In this document: piece after piece, positions 11,951-23,444 of the stretch
Layout of the letters: each line of letters opens with the position of its first letter
How positions within the stretch are numbered: the first letter of the stretch is position 1
Assembly: GCF_022965805.1 (NCBI RefSeq)
Contig: NC_133103.1
Span: 26,136,445 to 26,200,444 of the forward strand
Source of the DNA: Primulina eburnea
Taxonomy: Eukaryota; Streptophyta; Magnoliopsida; Lamiales; Gesneriaceae
Reading direction: 5' to 3'
DNA length: 64,000 nucleotides
Program-made: the position numbers and the translations under genes
Notes under the pieces: model-generated
Told to the model about the DNA's origin: nothing
What the model saw: the letters and a program-made list of their open reading frames with translations, nothing else
Database searches by the model: none

Positions 11951-13293
11951 GGTCTGTTTATTTTAGAGGTGATAACACATGTTAATGCTCATTAAATGTA
12001 CACTTTAGTTTTGTACTTAAAATTAACATCTATAATGATTTAACATAAGGCATAGACTCGAAAGTTCACTAAGTTCCCAATCATCATCTACAATCTTAAT
12101 GTTGCATCATTATAAATTTAATTTCTAAGTAACAAAAAAAATATCAATTGATTTTAGGTGAGAATAACTCAAAATCTTCCAACCTAAAAACTCCCACTTA
12201 ATTTGGAAAATCTCAATAAATTCCAAATAAACATATGTAGATAAACATGTATTAAAATAAACTAACATCAAAGTTTACAATACATGCATGCTTCTATTTA
12301 AACATAGATAAAATACACACTACATTACATATGTCACATAACATGCTCAAATATTAAAGATTGAAATAAACATACATAATAACAAGTCATCTTTCTAAAG
12401 AAAAATCTAATTTCTTTTTATGTTTACACATGCGGGATATCATTTTGGTCATTCCCTTCGAGAGCATATCTGATGGAGCGAACTTCAAAAGACGAACTCC
12501 AGAATTTATCTGTAAAGATAATGTCTTCTTCATCTCAAGTTCAACCTCTTTCTCCCATCTTTTAATCAATGATGACTTCAACACATCAAGAAAGATCATT
12601 GATCCCCTTTGGTTAAGTATATCATCGATTATGCTCTTCCAACGTCCAGTTAGAGAATCTTTTAATAGTCCAACTATTACATCATGTTTAAAATGATGAC
12701 CCAAATGCATAAGATATAATCGTTTGTTATCCTAAACTTTAATATGTTGAGGAAGGGTGTGAGTGGAATCCATTTTGTAATGTTTAAACATGTGAAACTT
12801 TGCTATTCGTTCCGAGGCTCTTTGAACTTTAGCTTCTCCCCGAAGGATACTAAGAGTGTGTTTAATTCTTGCCATATCTATAAGATGAGAGCAAATATTA
12901 AATCGGACACAAAACCAATCTTAATATTTAAGATTCAAGATGAAAAATTTCATACATCATAACAATCTCTCATTCTTAATATTATTGGCAAACTATCCTT
13001 TGACATTAAACACGTGAAACTCTTATTATGGATCACATTTAGATAAACATTGACAGGAAAAAAAACTAACTAAATTTTGCAAACAAAATTATACGTACAA
13101 CAAAATATGTTGTATTGCCTCTTTTTTTTTTTCAATTCTAAAATATTAGTCAATCGGTCCAACAACAAACTCACAAGTGTACTTCAATTTATCATTCTGT
13201 AGACACGTTTTTTTTTTCATTGAGGGAAGAAAATCAAACCTTTGTTCTAATTAATTCTACTGCATGCACATGTAGCCCGTTTCTTCATTTGAT

Positions 13294-13364
<71 letters not shown>

Positions 13365-13585
13365 TTACATGAATTATCACACTTGACTTTTCTAGTCTTT
13401 CGACACATGTGCAAGAGTCATGAATATCAATTTTGTTTTCTTCATGTATTTTCTCCCTTACTGCATATTATCCTTTTTTTTCAAAGAAAAAATTCACATG
13501 CAGTTTACACATTTAATGAAAAAAAATTTCGTATCAAATGAGTTTACCGAAAAAAAAAAATCAAACACAAGGTAGAATATCAACT
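11951..13585 (-). other. Long leader of the copia element
   Basis: About 1.6 kb lies between the primer site and gag, long for a copia leader. It holds a 107-codon minus frame (12,710-12,387) with no recognisable domain, and an (AT)n microsatellite at 13,297-13,362. A later insertion inside the leader is possible but I see no terminal repeats. Confidence 0.5.
13297..13362. repeat. (AT)n microsatellite
   Basis: About 33 uninterrupted AT dinucleotides. Confidence 0.95.
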
Positions 13586-13603
13586 AACCTGGCTCTGATA
13601 CCA
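13586..13603 (-). promoter_or_regulatory. Primer-binding site (tRNA-Met type), copia element
   Basis: Minus-strand TGGTATCAGAGCCAGGTT one base inside the right LTR; this is the standard plant initiator tRNA-Met primer site. Confidence 0.9.
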
Positions 13604-13604
13604 A

Positions 13605-13993
13605 TGACGGAAATCATATATTCGAATCTAACGAATAAATACATACTTTTATGTAGGATCTTTGTAGTTGATTTACTAACCTTTGTCCGGAGATAACAAT
13701 GTTCTTCGTTGGTCCGAAACCGATCACGAATGGAAAGGAATAAATTTTCACAACCCAAATGCTCCAAATAAAAGTGATATATTTGTTGCAATCTTTGAAG
13801 AAATGTCTCGGCTATTCCCTCCTTTATTTTGTATTGATAGTGCTTGTATTAAAGTGGGATTAGGGAAGTTATCTAGAAAAAAAATAACTACTCCCTCCAT
13901 TAAATTCAAATTATCAATTTGAATTGTCTAGGTCGGGTCGGGTCAGCCCTCATGGGCGACCCATTACCATTAACCCATATGTTATTTCTTACA
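13605..13993 (-). repeat. 5' LTR of the copia element
   Basis: A 389-bp direct repeat of 6,358-6,745 with one substitution and three short indels seen by eye. Target duplication aatct follows at 13,994. Confidence 0.9.
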
Positions 13994-13998
13994 AATCT

Positions 13999-14610
13999 CA
14001 AACTAAAAATCAATTCGTGGCCTTTTGGTGGTTTCAAATTAAAAGTAATCAATTTTTAGTTTTTTGTTTTGGCAACAATTTCAAATGATTTGTACCCGGT
14101 TGATTATTCATGTGTATCCCTAAAATAAGAAGTTGATGGAGCCCATAAAAAATATAGTTTTTTCCTATATAGGATCCTTGAATATTTATATTTCAAATTG
14201 GTCTATTATACATATATATTGTAACAATTCGTTTACCTAATTAGTCCAAATTGGATCAAGGATAATTTATGATCAAAAAGAAAAACCAACTATGGTCCAA
14301 AAACCAATTTAATAACTATTTAAAAGACAAAAGAATCTTAATAAAAATTCAAACCCGAATAATCTTGATAAAACGTCACATGCATGCATAACTAAAAATC
14401 AATATTTAGTACATATAACTAGCACGCGCGCACACACATAATTACATAAGATCATATATTCATGCATATATATATATATGAGACAGAAACAGTGGGTTCA
14501 TCATTTACACACCCGCAGATGCACACACATATTGTAGACAGGCCTTGTGCTACCTAGGGTTCCATATTCTACATGCATATATACAGCTAGATAGGAGTCT
14601 GGTGATGAGT
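13999..14610. other. AT-rich DNA downstream of the small host gene
   Basis: No coding potential seen. It contains short AT and CA/GC dinucleotide runs (14,424-14,440 and 14,466-14,480) and would include the 3' untranslated region of the minus-strand gene. Confidence 0.5.
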
Positions 14611-14850
14611 TCACCAAACGAAACTTGCTGCTCCTCCTGAGGAGGACCGCCGCGGCCCTTGAGTGGACGATGAAGGTGTTCTCGTGGTCGTGGCTTCGTT
14701 ACCTCCCCATGTTCTAGTCGCCGCACCTCCGTTATTATTTGTAGTAGTAGTTGTAGTATTAACATCAGTAGTTGAAAATCTGGTCACTAGTGAATCCGTA
14801 CGAGGCTTGCCGCCAGAATATTGATCGGAAGACCGAGGATCTGATGACAT
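14611..14850 (-). CDS. Small host protein with GGKPRTDSLV motif (unknown function)
   Basis: A 79-codon intact frame from ATG 14,850 in DNA that matches no transposon. The protein is Ser/Thr-rich and basic. It has an N-terminal GGKPRTDSLV block (residues about 13-22), a Thr/Asn tract (TTTTTTNNN), WGGNEATTTRTPSSS, and a C-terminal RRSSSGGAASFVW. I see no signal peptide or membrane segment. A TATA box sits 36 bp upstream (14,886-14,893, minus), which supports the start. A decayed paralogue at 36,308-36,557 keeps the same N- and C-terminal blocks in the same order and strand, which argues that this is a real gene. I do not recognise the family, and no introns are evident. Confidence 0.6.
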   Translation of the reverse strand: MSSDPRSSDQYSGGKPRTDSLVTRFSTTDVNTTTTTTNNNGGAATRTWGGNEATTTRTPSSSTQGPRRSSSGGAASFVW

Positions 14851-14885
14851 TATCGATCGATTGATCTTTTTTCAGATGTTTTACG

Positions 14886-14893
14886 TATATATA
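14886..14893 (-). promoter_or_regulatory. TATA box of the small host gene
   Basis: TATATATA on the minus strand, about 36 bp before the ATG at 14,850, implying a very short 5' leader. Confidence 0.5.
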
Positions 14894-15883
14894 GAGGAAA
14901 AGGTGCATGGCTTGGGGTAATAAATTAGTCATTGGATTACATTCAATTGTTGATTTCTACCTAATTTCCATTCCTATTCACATATCGTGTGGTTATTATG
15001 GCTAAACAACGGAAAATTTTACATGATTAGCTCATTAATGGTAAATTACACGATTCTGACTTTTGAATTATAATTAATGGGTCGGTTTGCCATATACATG
15101 AGGCTTAGAATTAGAAATTTAGATAGATAGATAGATAGATTTATCGTTTCCAATATAATTCTATATAATATTAAAATTGAAAAAAATAATAAAAAAAATA
15201 ATCTCAATCTTGTCTAAATTTAATTGCAAGAAATTTATACTATATTGGTTTCCTATATACGGTACGTTATTTAATCTCCTTATTACACGGAAAATAACGT
15301 TAATAATTATGATTAATTTCTAATTTGAAAAACCAACAATTTTCAATAAACGCATTTATTATTTTTTATTTACGATAAACTATTTATTCTGTCAACTTTT
15401 TTTTTATTATTCTCTATATACATTCACCTCCTGGCAAAAACTTGTGTACTTTTTATTGTGTATATGGGTAAGATTGATCCGTTTCACAATTAAGATCCGT
15501 GAGACGGTTTGACATGAGACTCACTCTCGCCTCCTACCATACCTTTTTTTCAAAAAAAAAATATCGGTGGTGATTACTTGGAATATACTCATGTTAACAA
15601 AAAAAAAAATTATCATAAACTTAATTAGTTAAAATATTAGAAAACAATTTTTTAATATTTTTTTAGTAATAATAAATTTTTAGTCTATATTAGATAAAAT
15701 AATTAGGTTTCAGTAGTTTATCTTTGGTCTGTATATTATAAATTGTAATCATTTTCTCTCGGTGTTACTTTTGCTATAAGGAAAAGGGAATTTCGATTTC
15801 ATAATGTTGGGGATCGATTTCATTTTCTCTCGGTGAATAAACTTGTTCCTTTGTTAGACTTTTTTGCAAAAGTGCTATAATTA
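14894..15883. other. AT-rich DNA upstream of the small host gene
   Basis: No gene seen. It has a (GATA)5-like run at 15,121-15,141 and many A/T homopolymers. It ends at the LTR of the Sirevirus-like element. Confidence 0.5.
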
Positions 15884-16844
15884 TGTTAGAGATTATAGCT
15901 TATATTATTCGAATATGTTTCCAGCAGATCACAATAGTTTGTGCGAAAACAATATGATGGTATAAGGTGAAAACAATAAAATAGTAGACAGTAGAAATTA
16001 GTTGTTTCTGGAAGTTCGAAGATGAAAACTTCTACGTTACCCCTTCTTCTGTTTCCAGAAGGTATCACTTAAAGACTTTGGTTTTTACAATACAACTCTT
16101 GTACCCACCCACTTCAGTAGGAGTTACCATTTTCCTTACTGAAACTCTTAGTTTCACAACACAAAATAATCAACACAACAAGGTTCTGGAAAAGACTTTT
16201 TTCCAGATTACAAACTTTTCTCAATAAGATATAGTAAAGTGAATAGCTTGTGAAGAGATAACGAAACAGCAGCACAAGATGATCTCAGAAGATCAGATAT
16301 CTGCTATAAAGAGTGTGCTGCTTTTCTGTATATTTGAACTTGAAGATAAGGATAAGTTCTTGATTGCTCAAAACAACGTTGGATATAGAATGTGTTCTTT
16401 GATAATGATAATCGTTAATTTCTATATTGGATTAATCCTTTAATATATAGAAACCTTGAATCCAACGTCTTTAAACGAAACGACTTCTTTGACTTCTGAC
16501 TAAATCAGTTATATCACTGAAAAAGGGTCCTGCAAAAAGTTTCAGAATAATCTGTCTTAGTTTTATAGCAAAACTAGTAAGGCGCTCTAAATGACTTCAT
16601 ACAGAATTAAATGGTGCAATTAATACTAGTACTAAGTTAAGTAACGGTCAAATTTAAGACTTGTAATTATCAAACGAAAGACGTTAAGTTCTGCTTTCTG
16701 CTTAGGTTAAGTTCTGCTTCTACTTTTACAAATCGTTCAGTACTTGAGGATACGAGTACTTCTGCTATTTAAGTTGTCTTCTGTTTTTACTATCACGGCC
16801 TACTGATTTTGAATCTCATCACCACAACTAAATTAAGTCTAACA
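15884..16844 (-). repeat. 3' LTR of Sirevirus-like copy 1
   Basis: A 961-bp segment with inverted ends TGTTAGA...TCTAACA. The minus-strand purine-rich tract CACAAAGGGACAAAT abuts it at 16,845-16,860, so it is the 3' LTR. The five bases before it are aatta; the matching duplication would be at the lost 5' end. Confidence 0.75.
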
Positions 16845-16867
16845 ATTTGTCCCTTTGTGGTGATGCC
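16845..16867 (-). promoter_or_regulatory. Polypurine tract of Sirevirus-like copy 1
   Basis: Minus strand GGCATCACCACAAAGGGACA leading into AAT and the LTR start. It would prime second-strand synthesis. Confidence 0.65.
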
Positions 16868-16966
16868 AAAACCTAGATGCTAGTGAAAATAAGGATCAAA
16901 GGTTATAACGAAAAGCAGATAGAGTTTATAACAGGATAAACAATAAGCAATTTAAACAAAAAGAGT

Positions 16967-19014
16967 TTAATCATCAGTGCCAATATCCCTTAACATAATT
17001 TTCCTCGTTCTGAGGATCTTCATTTCTAAAAATGACTCTATGTGATGTCTACCATCTCCAGTTCTTCCTTCTGATTCCCCTTTTTTGGCATCATTAGTGA
17101 GAATTTGAGTAAGCAAGTCATCCACCCGCCCAGTAAGAGTATGAATTCCATTATTCAGCATCTCCAGATATGGTGCTTGATTGGAAACTTGTTCATTGAG
17201 ATCATGAATAGATTGAGATTGGGACTCAATCTTGGCATCAATAAGTTCGAGTTTCGAATATACAGCTGCAACGTTGTTGGAGCCTGAGCAAATAGATGAA
17301 TCATGATCAGAGACAATTTTAGTTAACTTAGCTTGACCGAGAAAGATGTACTCTGAGTTGTGAAAATAGATTGCCTGAAATACTGGTTTTAACATTCAGC
17401 TTGGCCAAAGATTCTGCCATGCGAATGATTTCTTTGGAGATGCGATCACGGAAGAATTTGGTAGCACTAACTTCATCAGCATGTTCACGAGACAACTGTT
17501 TCACTATCTCCGAGAGATTGTCAAGATTTCTTTTAAGAACAACTATCTCAAATTCAAGGTCAAACTGTTATTGTGGGGATGGAGATCTTTCTTGAATACG
17601 CTGTTTGATGTCTGCAATTCGAGCCATGCGTGTAGCTAAATCAGATGGAGGGATAATCAGTGTAGTAGAGGGAACAGCTTCTGGTTGAGCAGAAGAGGGA
17701 GCTGTTGCTGTTCTACAGAAGTGTCTTCGGGAGCAGTAGATTGTTCAAGTGTTTCTCTTTCTTCTGGTCTGGCTGTTTTGGTGGTTTCCATGGGCTCAAC
17801 AACTGGATTTGATTTAGATGGAAAATCAAACAAAGCTTCCATTTCTGCTTGATGTTTAGCAGAAAATTTATCCAAATCTGGCAGTGAAGATGTAGGAGCA
17901 ACATCTGATTCTTTCAAAGATTGTACTGCTAGTTGAACTTCTGGATCTCCTTCTGGAACCACCTCAACAACCTGTGAGGCTTCTGGCAGTAGCAGCATGA
18001 ACAATCGATTGAATGACTTCATCAATAGACGCCAAGTCACGAACAGAGATAAGTGATGAAGATTTAGTGGGCAATGTCGGAGATGCAGGAGTACTGGAGA
18101 CTTTGGCTTCAGAAGGAGCTGTAGTACTTTCCTCAACTGGCTTAAACCTGAGAATGTCTGGGACAAGACCTACTCTGTACTGCAGGGGTTGGGCAAAAAC
18201 TTGTTCCTGAGCAAGAAGTTTCTCATTCAGTACTCTCAATTGGTCAGTCAAAAGTTGAATCACATTTGATCTTGAGCGGACGTAGGATTCGTGGAGTCAA
18301 AATTGGATTTAAGAGTCTTCAAAAACGAATCCAGCTTCTCTCACTTGAGTTGATCAAGAATGAAGCTTCTTTTGTTAATAGCCTTAATCACATTTTTGGT
18401 CTTAGCAAAAGCAAATACATGATTCTCATTTTTCACCATTTTTCCGTAAGAACCTGGAGTTCTTAAAATGTGATTGGGTGGAAAACTCTAACATTGAGCA
18501 AATCATCAATGAAACTAATATCCTCACTAGCAAATTTTTCAATTTCATTCAGGTTAAGATCAAAGGTGGTTAGAACAGATGTCTTGGCACCAGGTTCTTC
18601 AATGAGTTTTCCTATGCCTTTGTCTGATGAGGAGGCAGGTTGCACAGGTCTAAAAGCAGAAGACCCTGCGACAGGTTCTCTAATGACAACTCCAGATTAG
18701 GGTCTGAGAGCCTGAAAAGAAGTGGAAGTGGTTGCAGTAGGGATGGCTGTTGGTTTTGAGGAGGGGATAGAAACTGGTTTGGACGAGGTGACTGTTGGAA
18801 AAATTTGTTTCAATGGGATAGTGTCAAGATAAGCAATGTCTGATGTCTTCTTGATACAGATGGTAGTTCTTGGTTTCTTTTTTGTCGGAGTTGATGGGAG
18901 TGAGGCTTTGGTGGGGGCATCACATTCTTCATATATGGTTTTATCTGAATGAGTCAAGGCAACAATTCTTTTCCTCTTGACTTTCTTCTGAGGTTTTTGA
19001 GCCTCAGTTTGAGC
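16967..19014 (-). pseudogene. Env-position ORF of Sirevirus copy 1, C-terminal two-thirds
   Basis: Degenerate minus-strand coding sequence that continues the frames at 20,462-20,679 and 32,342-32,856 once two insertions are removed. Visible blocks in order are a basic cluster KPQKKVKRKR (18,965-19,000), a second basic cluster (KKKPR), low-complexity Ser/Thr/Pro segments, and STTAPSEAKVSSTPASPTLP (near 18,110). An acidic segment about 17,700-18,000 follows, then a heptad-like region KLELIDAKIESQSQSIHDL (near 17,230) ending NDAKKGESEG before the stop at 16,967. It has several stops (one after QALRP at 18,697) and frameshifts. The content suggests a nuclear, partly disordered, coiled-coil protein rather than a membrane envelope. 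It resembles a repetitive hypothetical-protein family I recall from Gesneriaceae. Confidence 0.65.
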
Positions 19015-19019
19015 ATCAC

Positions 19020-20461
19020 TGAAGGATCGAGTGTGCTAGTGCCTTCGAAAGCATTTCAAACACTATATTCTCCAATGAACTGCAATAGCTCGTGTTCTAA
19101 TAATATTAACATCGATGAATTAAATCGAGTTTGGTTTAAAAGCAAGCGGAAGAAACTCGAAGTAATTATTCTTCGCGAAGAAGAATGTTATATTAGAAAA
19201 CGTTTTTAACTCATGTAAACTGAATAACCGAAAAAAGGTAGATTGATTTTTGCATTCATCAGTTTAGTTATGGTGACAACTAAACTGACGGATACATCAA
19301 TTGATCCAAACATTTTAAAAACAACAGTTAATCAGTTAAATGCACAAAATATGTTTATGGATGTTCGGAGACTTCAACTGCTTCTACGTCACCCCTTCTA
19401 CCGACTCGGGTAGGATCCACTAGAAGACTTGGATTTATACAATACTTTGTACAAACCCACTCAGCTAGTACTTAAACTACTGCCTAAAACTGAACTCCTA
19501 GCTACGACTGAAGGCAGCACCTTCCAGCCAACACTTCTTTAACGTCTATGTGTAAAAGACTACATACACAAGTTTAATGTCTTTGTGCAAGACTTTATTT
19601 GAGTGGTTGAGAGTGTTTGTGTGTGAGAACTGAACAAGGATGTTCTCACACACTGAGGGAAAATAGCTTCTAATCTAAGCAGATAACACGTTAAAGTATC
19701 CTTCTGGGCTGAATGCTTCTGAAAGCATATATGAAATGTGTGTGCCCTTTATTTTCTCTCTTGAAGAAGCTTTTTGTTTAGTATCTCGGTCTTTTTCTTC
19801 AGCTTCTTCTTATTCTGCTTATTGAGTCTTCACTGATCTTCTCTTTATATTGCAGGAAAACTAAACGTACAGCGAGACTCAATTATTGTATCTGTTCCAT
19901 CTTGAATTCGTTTCTTGGACTTTGTGTCTCGACTTTTCGACTGCCCTTCTGAAAGTTTTGTCTTTAATGCTCTGATGCAATGTCCATTATTGTCCTTTGA
20001 TTGGACAATGGCTTTGTACCTTCACGCACAGCTGGAATCCACCGAAAGATTTTGTCTTCATATACAACTTAAAGATTCTGACTGATGCTTCGAACTAGTC
20101 AACTACAATGATCTTCAGTTGAGCTGGTGAAATCAGTTGACTCGTCAGTTGAACTGATTTCACTCTCGTTCAGTTGAACTTATCATCTGGGTTTCTTCAT
20201 CAGTTGAACACTCCTTCAGCTGGCCAAGCTTCTGAGGTTCTTCTGCTGAACCACCTATCAACTGGACAATCAGTTGGACTGCTCAGTTGATGTAACAGTT
20301 AGACTGATTCAGTTTGTGCGATCAGTTAGGTCTTCAGCTTGCGATGTAAACAGCTCGTGAATAATCCTAGCTTTTGCACACTAAGGTAGATTATTAGTAA
20401 CACAAATTAACAAGTTTTGTTATCATCAAAATCAAGATTGCGAACTTGAAAAGTTCCAACA
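19020..20461 (-). mobile_element. Solo LTR, Sirevirus-like family
   Basis: A 1,442-bp LTR beginning TGAAGGATCGAG and ending GTTCCAACA, with a perfect target duplication atcac (19,015-19,019 and 20,462-20,466). It has no internal region, so it is a solo LTR left by LTR-LTR recombination. It interrupts the env-position ORF of Sirevirus copy 1. Homologous to 26,138-27,677 and 1-868. Read on minus, the start TGTTGGAAC...GATTTTGATGATAAC is of the Sirevirus LTR type. A CAGTTGAAC word array fills about 20,095-20,340. Confidence 0.85.
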
Positions 20462-20679
20462 ATCACCGATCTCCTTCTTGAGGGAAACAAATTTTGCCAC
20501 AGCTGGTTTTGGCCTTAAAGCAGGTACATTGTCAGTATCGGCCATGGTGACATATGATGCATCATGTTCTGATGTGAGCGGAAAACCAGCATCCTTCAAC
20601 ATTTTGATGACTTGTACAGCAAAACCAGTATCTTTCCCTAAAATCATGTCCTTCATGATTTTGAACAAAAAAGCAACTC
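20462..20679 (-). pseudogene. Env-position ORF of Sirevirus copy 1, middle segment
   Basis: A 218-bp coding island between two insertions. Minus-strand frame: FKIMKDMILGKDTGFAVQ, MLKDAGFPLTSEHDAS, then VAKFVSLKKEIGD. It joins the segment at 32,342 upstream and 19,014 downstream. Five bases at each edge (aactc, atcac) are the shared target duplications. Confidence 0.7.
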
Positions 20680-21497
20680 TGTAACACTCTTAACCCATGA
20701 AATTAAATTATAAATGCTATAATGCGGAAGCCTTATAAAATATTTGGAGAAAAGTGATAATTAATAAAATTTGGCAAAGTTTGCACCTAAATATAGATTT
20801 ACCAAAGACCCCAAGCAAACAGAGTAAACATTACCACAATCAATCTTTCCAAAATACACATAAATCCCATCCCCATAAATACCAAGTGTTTGACAAAAGA
20901 TGCAACATAATTTTCTTGTTCAAAACATGAACCAAGGTGCAATACTCAAAACCATTTAACAAAATATAATTCTCCAAGCTTTGGCACATGCACCTTCCAT
21001 GCCTCGACACTTCCATCGCTATTCCTTTTTATCTGCATCACATGACATAACTGGAATGAGTTTACAAAACTCAGTAAGCGGAACTTTCAATAACAATTAC
21101 ATATACAATAGTGTAAAGAAAGGAATCATTACAATAGAACCATAGGAAATGTCATCGTTCAATGGAATATATATAGGTAACAATTATAAGATGGCATTCT
21201 ATCAACCATTCCTTTCATTTTCCTTGTATGGCATTGATAAGTCATCCGTCGATGGTATACATGTACATTTCAGTCAAAATCAGTCAATGTACATGTTAAA
21301 TGTTGATCAACTTCTGTTATGTGGGTTTAGAAGTGCTAAAAGCACCACCACTACCATATAACTATCAAGCCATAAAAAGAACCATTGAATCATTGTATCA
21401 AACATGTGGTGTGCATGAATTAGAACTAGCTCCTTACTTAGCAATTGACATCAAAATTCCTTTCCTTTTCTTACAATCAATGAACCATTACATAACA

Positions 21498-23309
21498 TGT
21501 AATAGCCGAGCCTAGTGTACGGTACGGTTTAAGATTTCGTATGTTTATTGACTACTTGGTCAAGTTTAAGTTTAGTTTGGATGTTAAGAGTTTCGATTTA
21601 GGATTTATAGTATGGTTGGTTATAGATGATGTGTAGTGCTATTGTAGCGGAGTTACGATTAAATTCATGATAATTTGTATATTGAGCCAATTGGTATGAG
21701 GTCAATTAGAGTGATTAGATAAGACATAGAGGTGTAACTTCCTTATTTTGAGTTTTGTTCAAATCATTGTGGAAGGTAAGCCAAAAGAGCCCCGAAGTGT
21801 GTCGTGCGTTTCGTCGTTCCTCCAGTGACACATGTTGGGAGATTTAGCATAAATTTTTGCTCAGAACTCCAAATGATCTGACATTTGGAGGGATTCAAGA
21901 TAAGACATAGGGCTACAACTTTGTAGTTTACAACTTTTTCTAATTCGGAAGGGAAGAGGCGTTTAGGAGGCATTCTTTTAAGAGGCTGTGCGCAGAGTAT
22001 GCGGTGGCATGACCGAAGCAGGAGCGCACCCGCGGTCCAATTTCGAGCGCACCCGCGGTCCTTGCCCTGGAATTTTTTTTGTGATGCCGTGAGCTTAGCG
22101 CACCCGCGGTAAGGATTGGAGCGCACCCGCGGTCGTGCACAGAAAAAGCGTATTTTCGGATTTTAAGTGATATAAGGCATGATTTGGTTCACTTTACTCA
22201 TTTCTTTTCTCCCTCTTCTCGTTTCTTCTCTCAAAAGGTGACCTAGGGTTCCATTTTCTTTCTTTCCTTTCTTTGATTCAAGCATATTGTTGGATTTTCG
22301 AGTTGAGATCAAGGTTCTTCTTGGTTCTAGGAAGCTTAGGTAAGCTTTTGGTGTTGTTATTCTTGGTTTTGGGGTGAGAGATGATTTGGGTTTGCTGATT
22401 TTGTTGGTTTTATGGGTTAATTGACATGGGTTTTTGGTTATTGAGTTGTTAATGGTGCAATATATTGTTTATTGTTGTAGGATTTCAACCAAGAGTATAG
22501 AATCAAGCTTTCAAGTGGTTGTAAGTGGAATTTCATTCTTGTGCTCACATGTTAATATATGTATGGTATTTCAATGGTTTTAATGTGTTATTCCCTTCAT
22601 TTGATTCATGTTTATGTATTGATACACTTGTTATATATATTGGAGGCATTTTATGTCTCAATTATTGAAAAAGGGAATACAAGAGAAAAGAGTTTACAAA
22701 GTGTTTGTTTAAATGCCAAAGAGAGAATTCAAATTGATTTATGGATTGATAGATACATAGTCAGAGATTGCATGCAATTAGTTGATCAACGACCATAGGC
22801 TTATATCCCTCAGAGTTGTCGATTTATATCGATGGGATATAGGTAAGAGACAGAGATACTATATAGATGTCAATCCAAACCAGAGAAAAGAGAAATACCA
22901 TCGTTATTATTATTCATGCTATGATATTCATATTTCGGAGTTGATGGTATTTAATGTTTTCAAAGTCATGATTTTCAGAGTATGATATGTGCATTGCTAT
23001 CTAAGAGTTCCACTTGCTGAGTTTTATACTCATTTCAGTTATTTCATGTGATGCAGATAAGAGCGACGGACCAGGACGTTGATTGGAGTCGGGGTCATAT
23101 GCATGAGAGAAGGAAGGAAGAGGAGTTTTGGTGGCATTTTGGCATGATCACACAAATGATATTTTGTATTTTGGCTTTTATCATTTCATTGATCATGTAA
23201 TTGCAAATATTTGTAAATGTTTTTATGCTATGAAATTTTAATCCTTCCTCCCTTCAAAGAAAAATTTAATTTCCGCTGCTATTTTATTAAATTGGGTCGA
23301 GGTGTCACA
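21498..23309 (+). repeat. 5' LTR of the chromovirus
   Basis: 1,812 bp. It carries four copies of GCGCACCCGCGGT (22,024-22,133) shortly upstream of a TATA-like TATAAGG at 22,171. Confidence 0.9.
22024..22133 (+). promoter_or_regulatory. Four-copy GC-rich motif array upstream of LTR TATA
   Basis: GCGCACCCGCGGT occurs exactly at 22,024, 22,047, 22,098 and 22,121. The array ends 38 bp before TATAAGG (22,171), the place of a proximal promoter or enhancer. The same core is arrayed in the unrelated Athila LTR at 50,253 and 60,945. Confidence 0.7.
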
Positions 23310-23314
23310 TTTAG

Positions 23315-23327
23315 TGGTATCAGAGCA
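23315..23327 (+). promoter_or_regulatory. Primer-binding site of the chromovirus
   Basis: TGGTATCAGAGCA five bases after the 5' LTR; tRNA-Met type. Confidence 0.85.
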
Positions 23328-23444
23328 CCGTTCTTCGGACCAATGCATATGACTTCGTCTACTTTCAACAGTCCGTGGTATGTCTTCTTCTAGATCTATT
23401 CATTGCTATTTATTGATTTGTATTTTATGAGCACATTGGAGAGT

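Larger units (their letters stand above)
6358..13993 (-). mobile_element. Complete Ty1/copia retrotransposon, coding region broken
   Basis: LTRs of 388 and 389 bp (6,358-6,745 and 13,605-13,993) run TGACG...CTTACA and are flanked by a perfect target duplication, aatct (6,353-6,357 and 13,994-13,998). By eye the LTRs differ at about four positions, so the insertion is young. A tRNA-Met-type primer site (13,586-13,603) and a purine tract (6,746-6,760, minus) give minus orientation. Domain order is gag, protease, integrase, RT, RNase H, which is the copia order. Several frameshifts make it non-autonomous now. The lineage is not resolved. Confidence 0.9.

Noticed and set aside
12387..12710. 107-codon minus-strand frame in the copia leader as a gene
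   Set aside because: No recognisable domain, promoter or second copy in the window; kept only as an observation.
21764..22140. Minus-strand frames in the chromovirus LTRs (also at 29,717-30,093)
   Set aside because: They are duplicated only because the LTR is duplicated; content reflects the GC-rich motif array.
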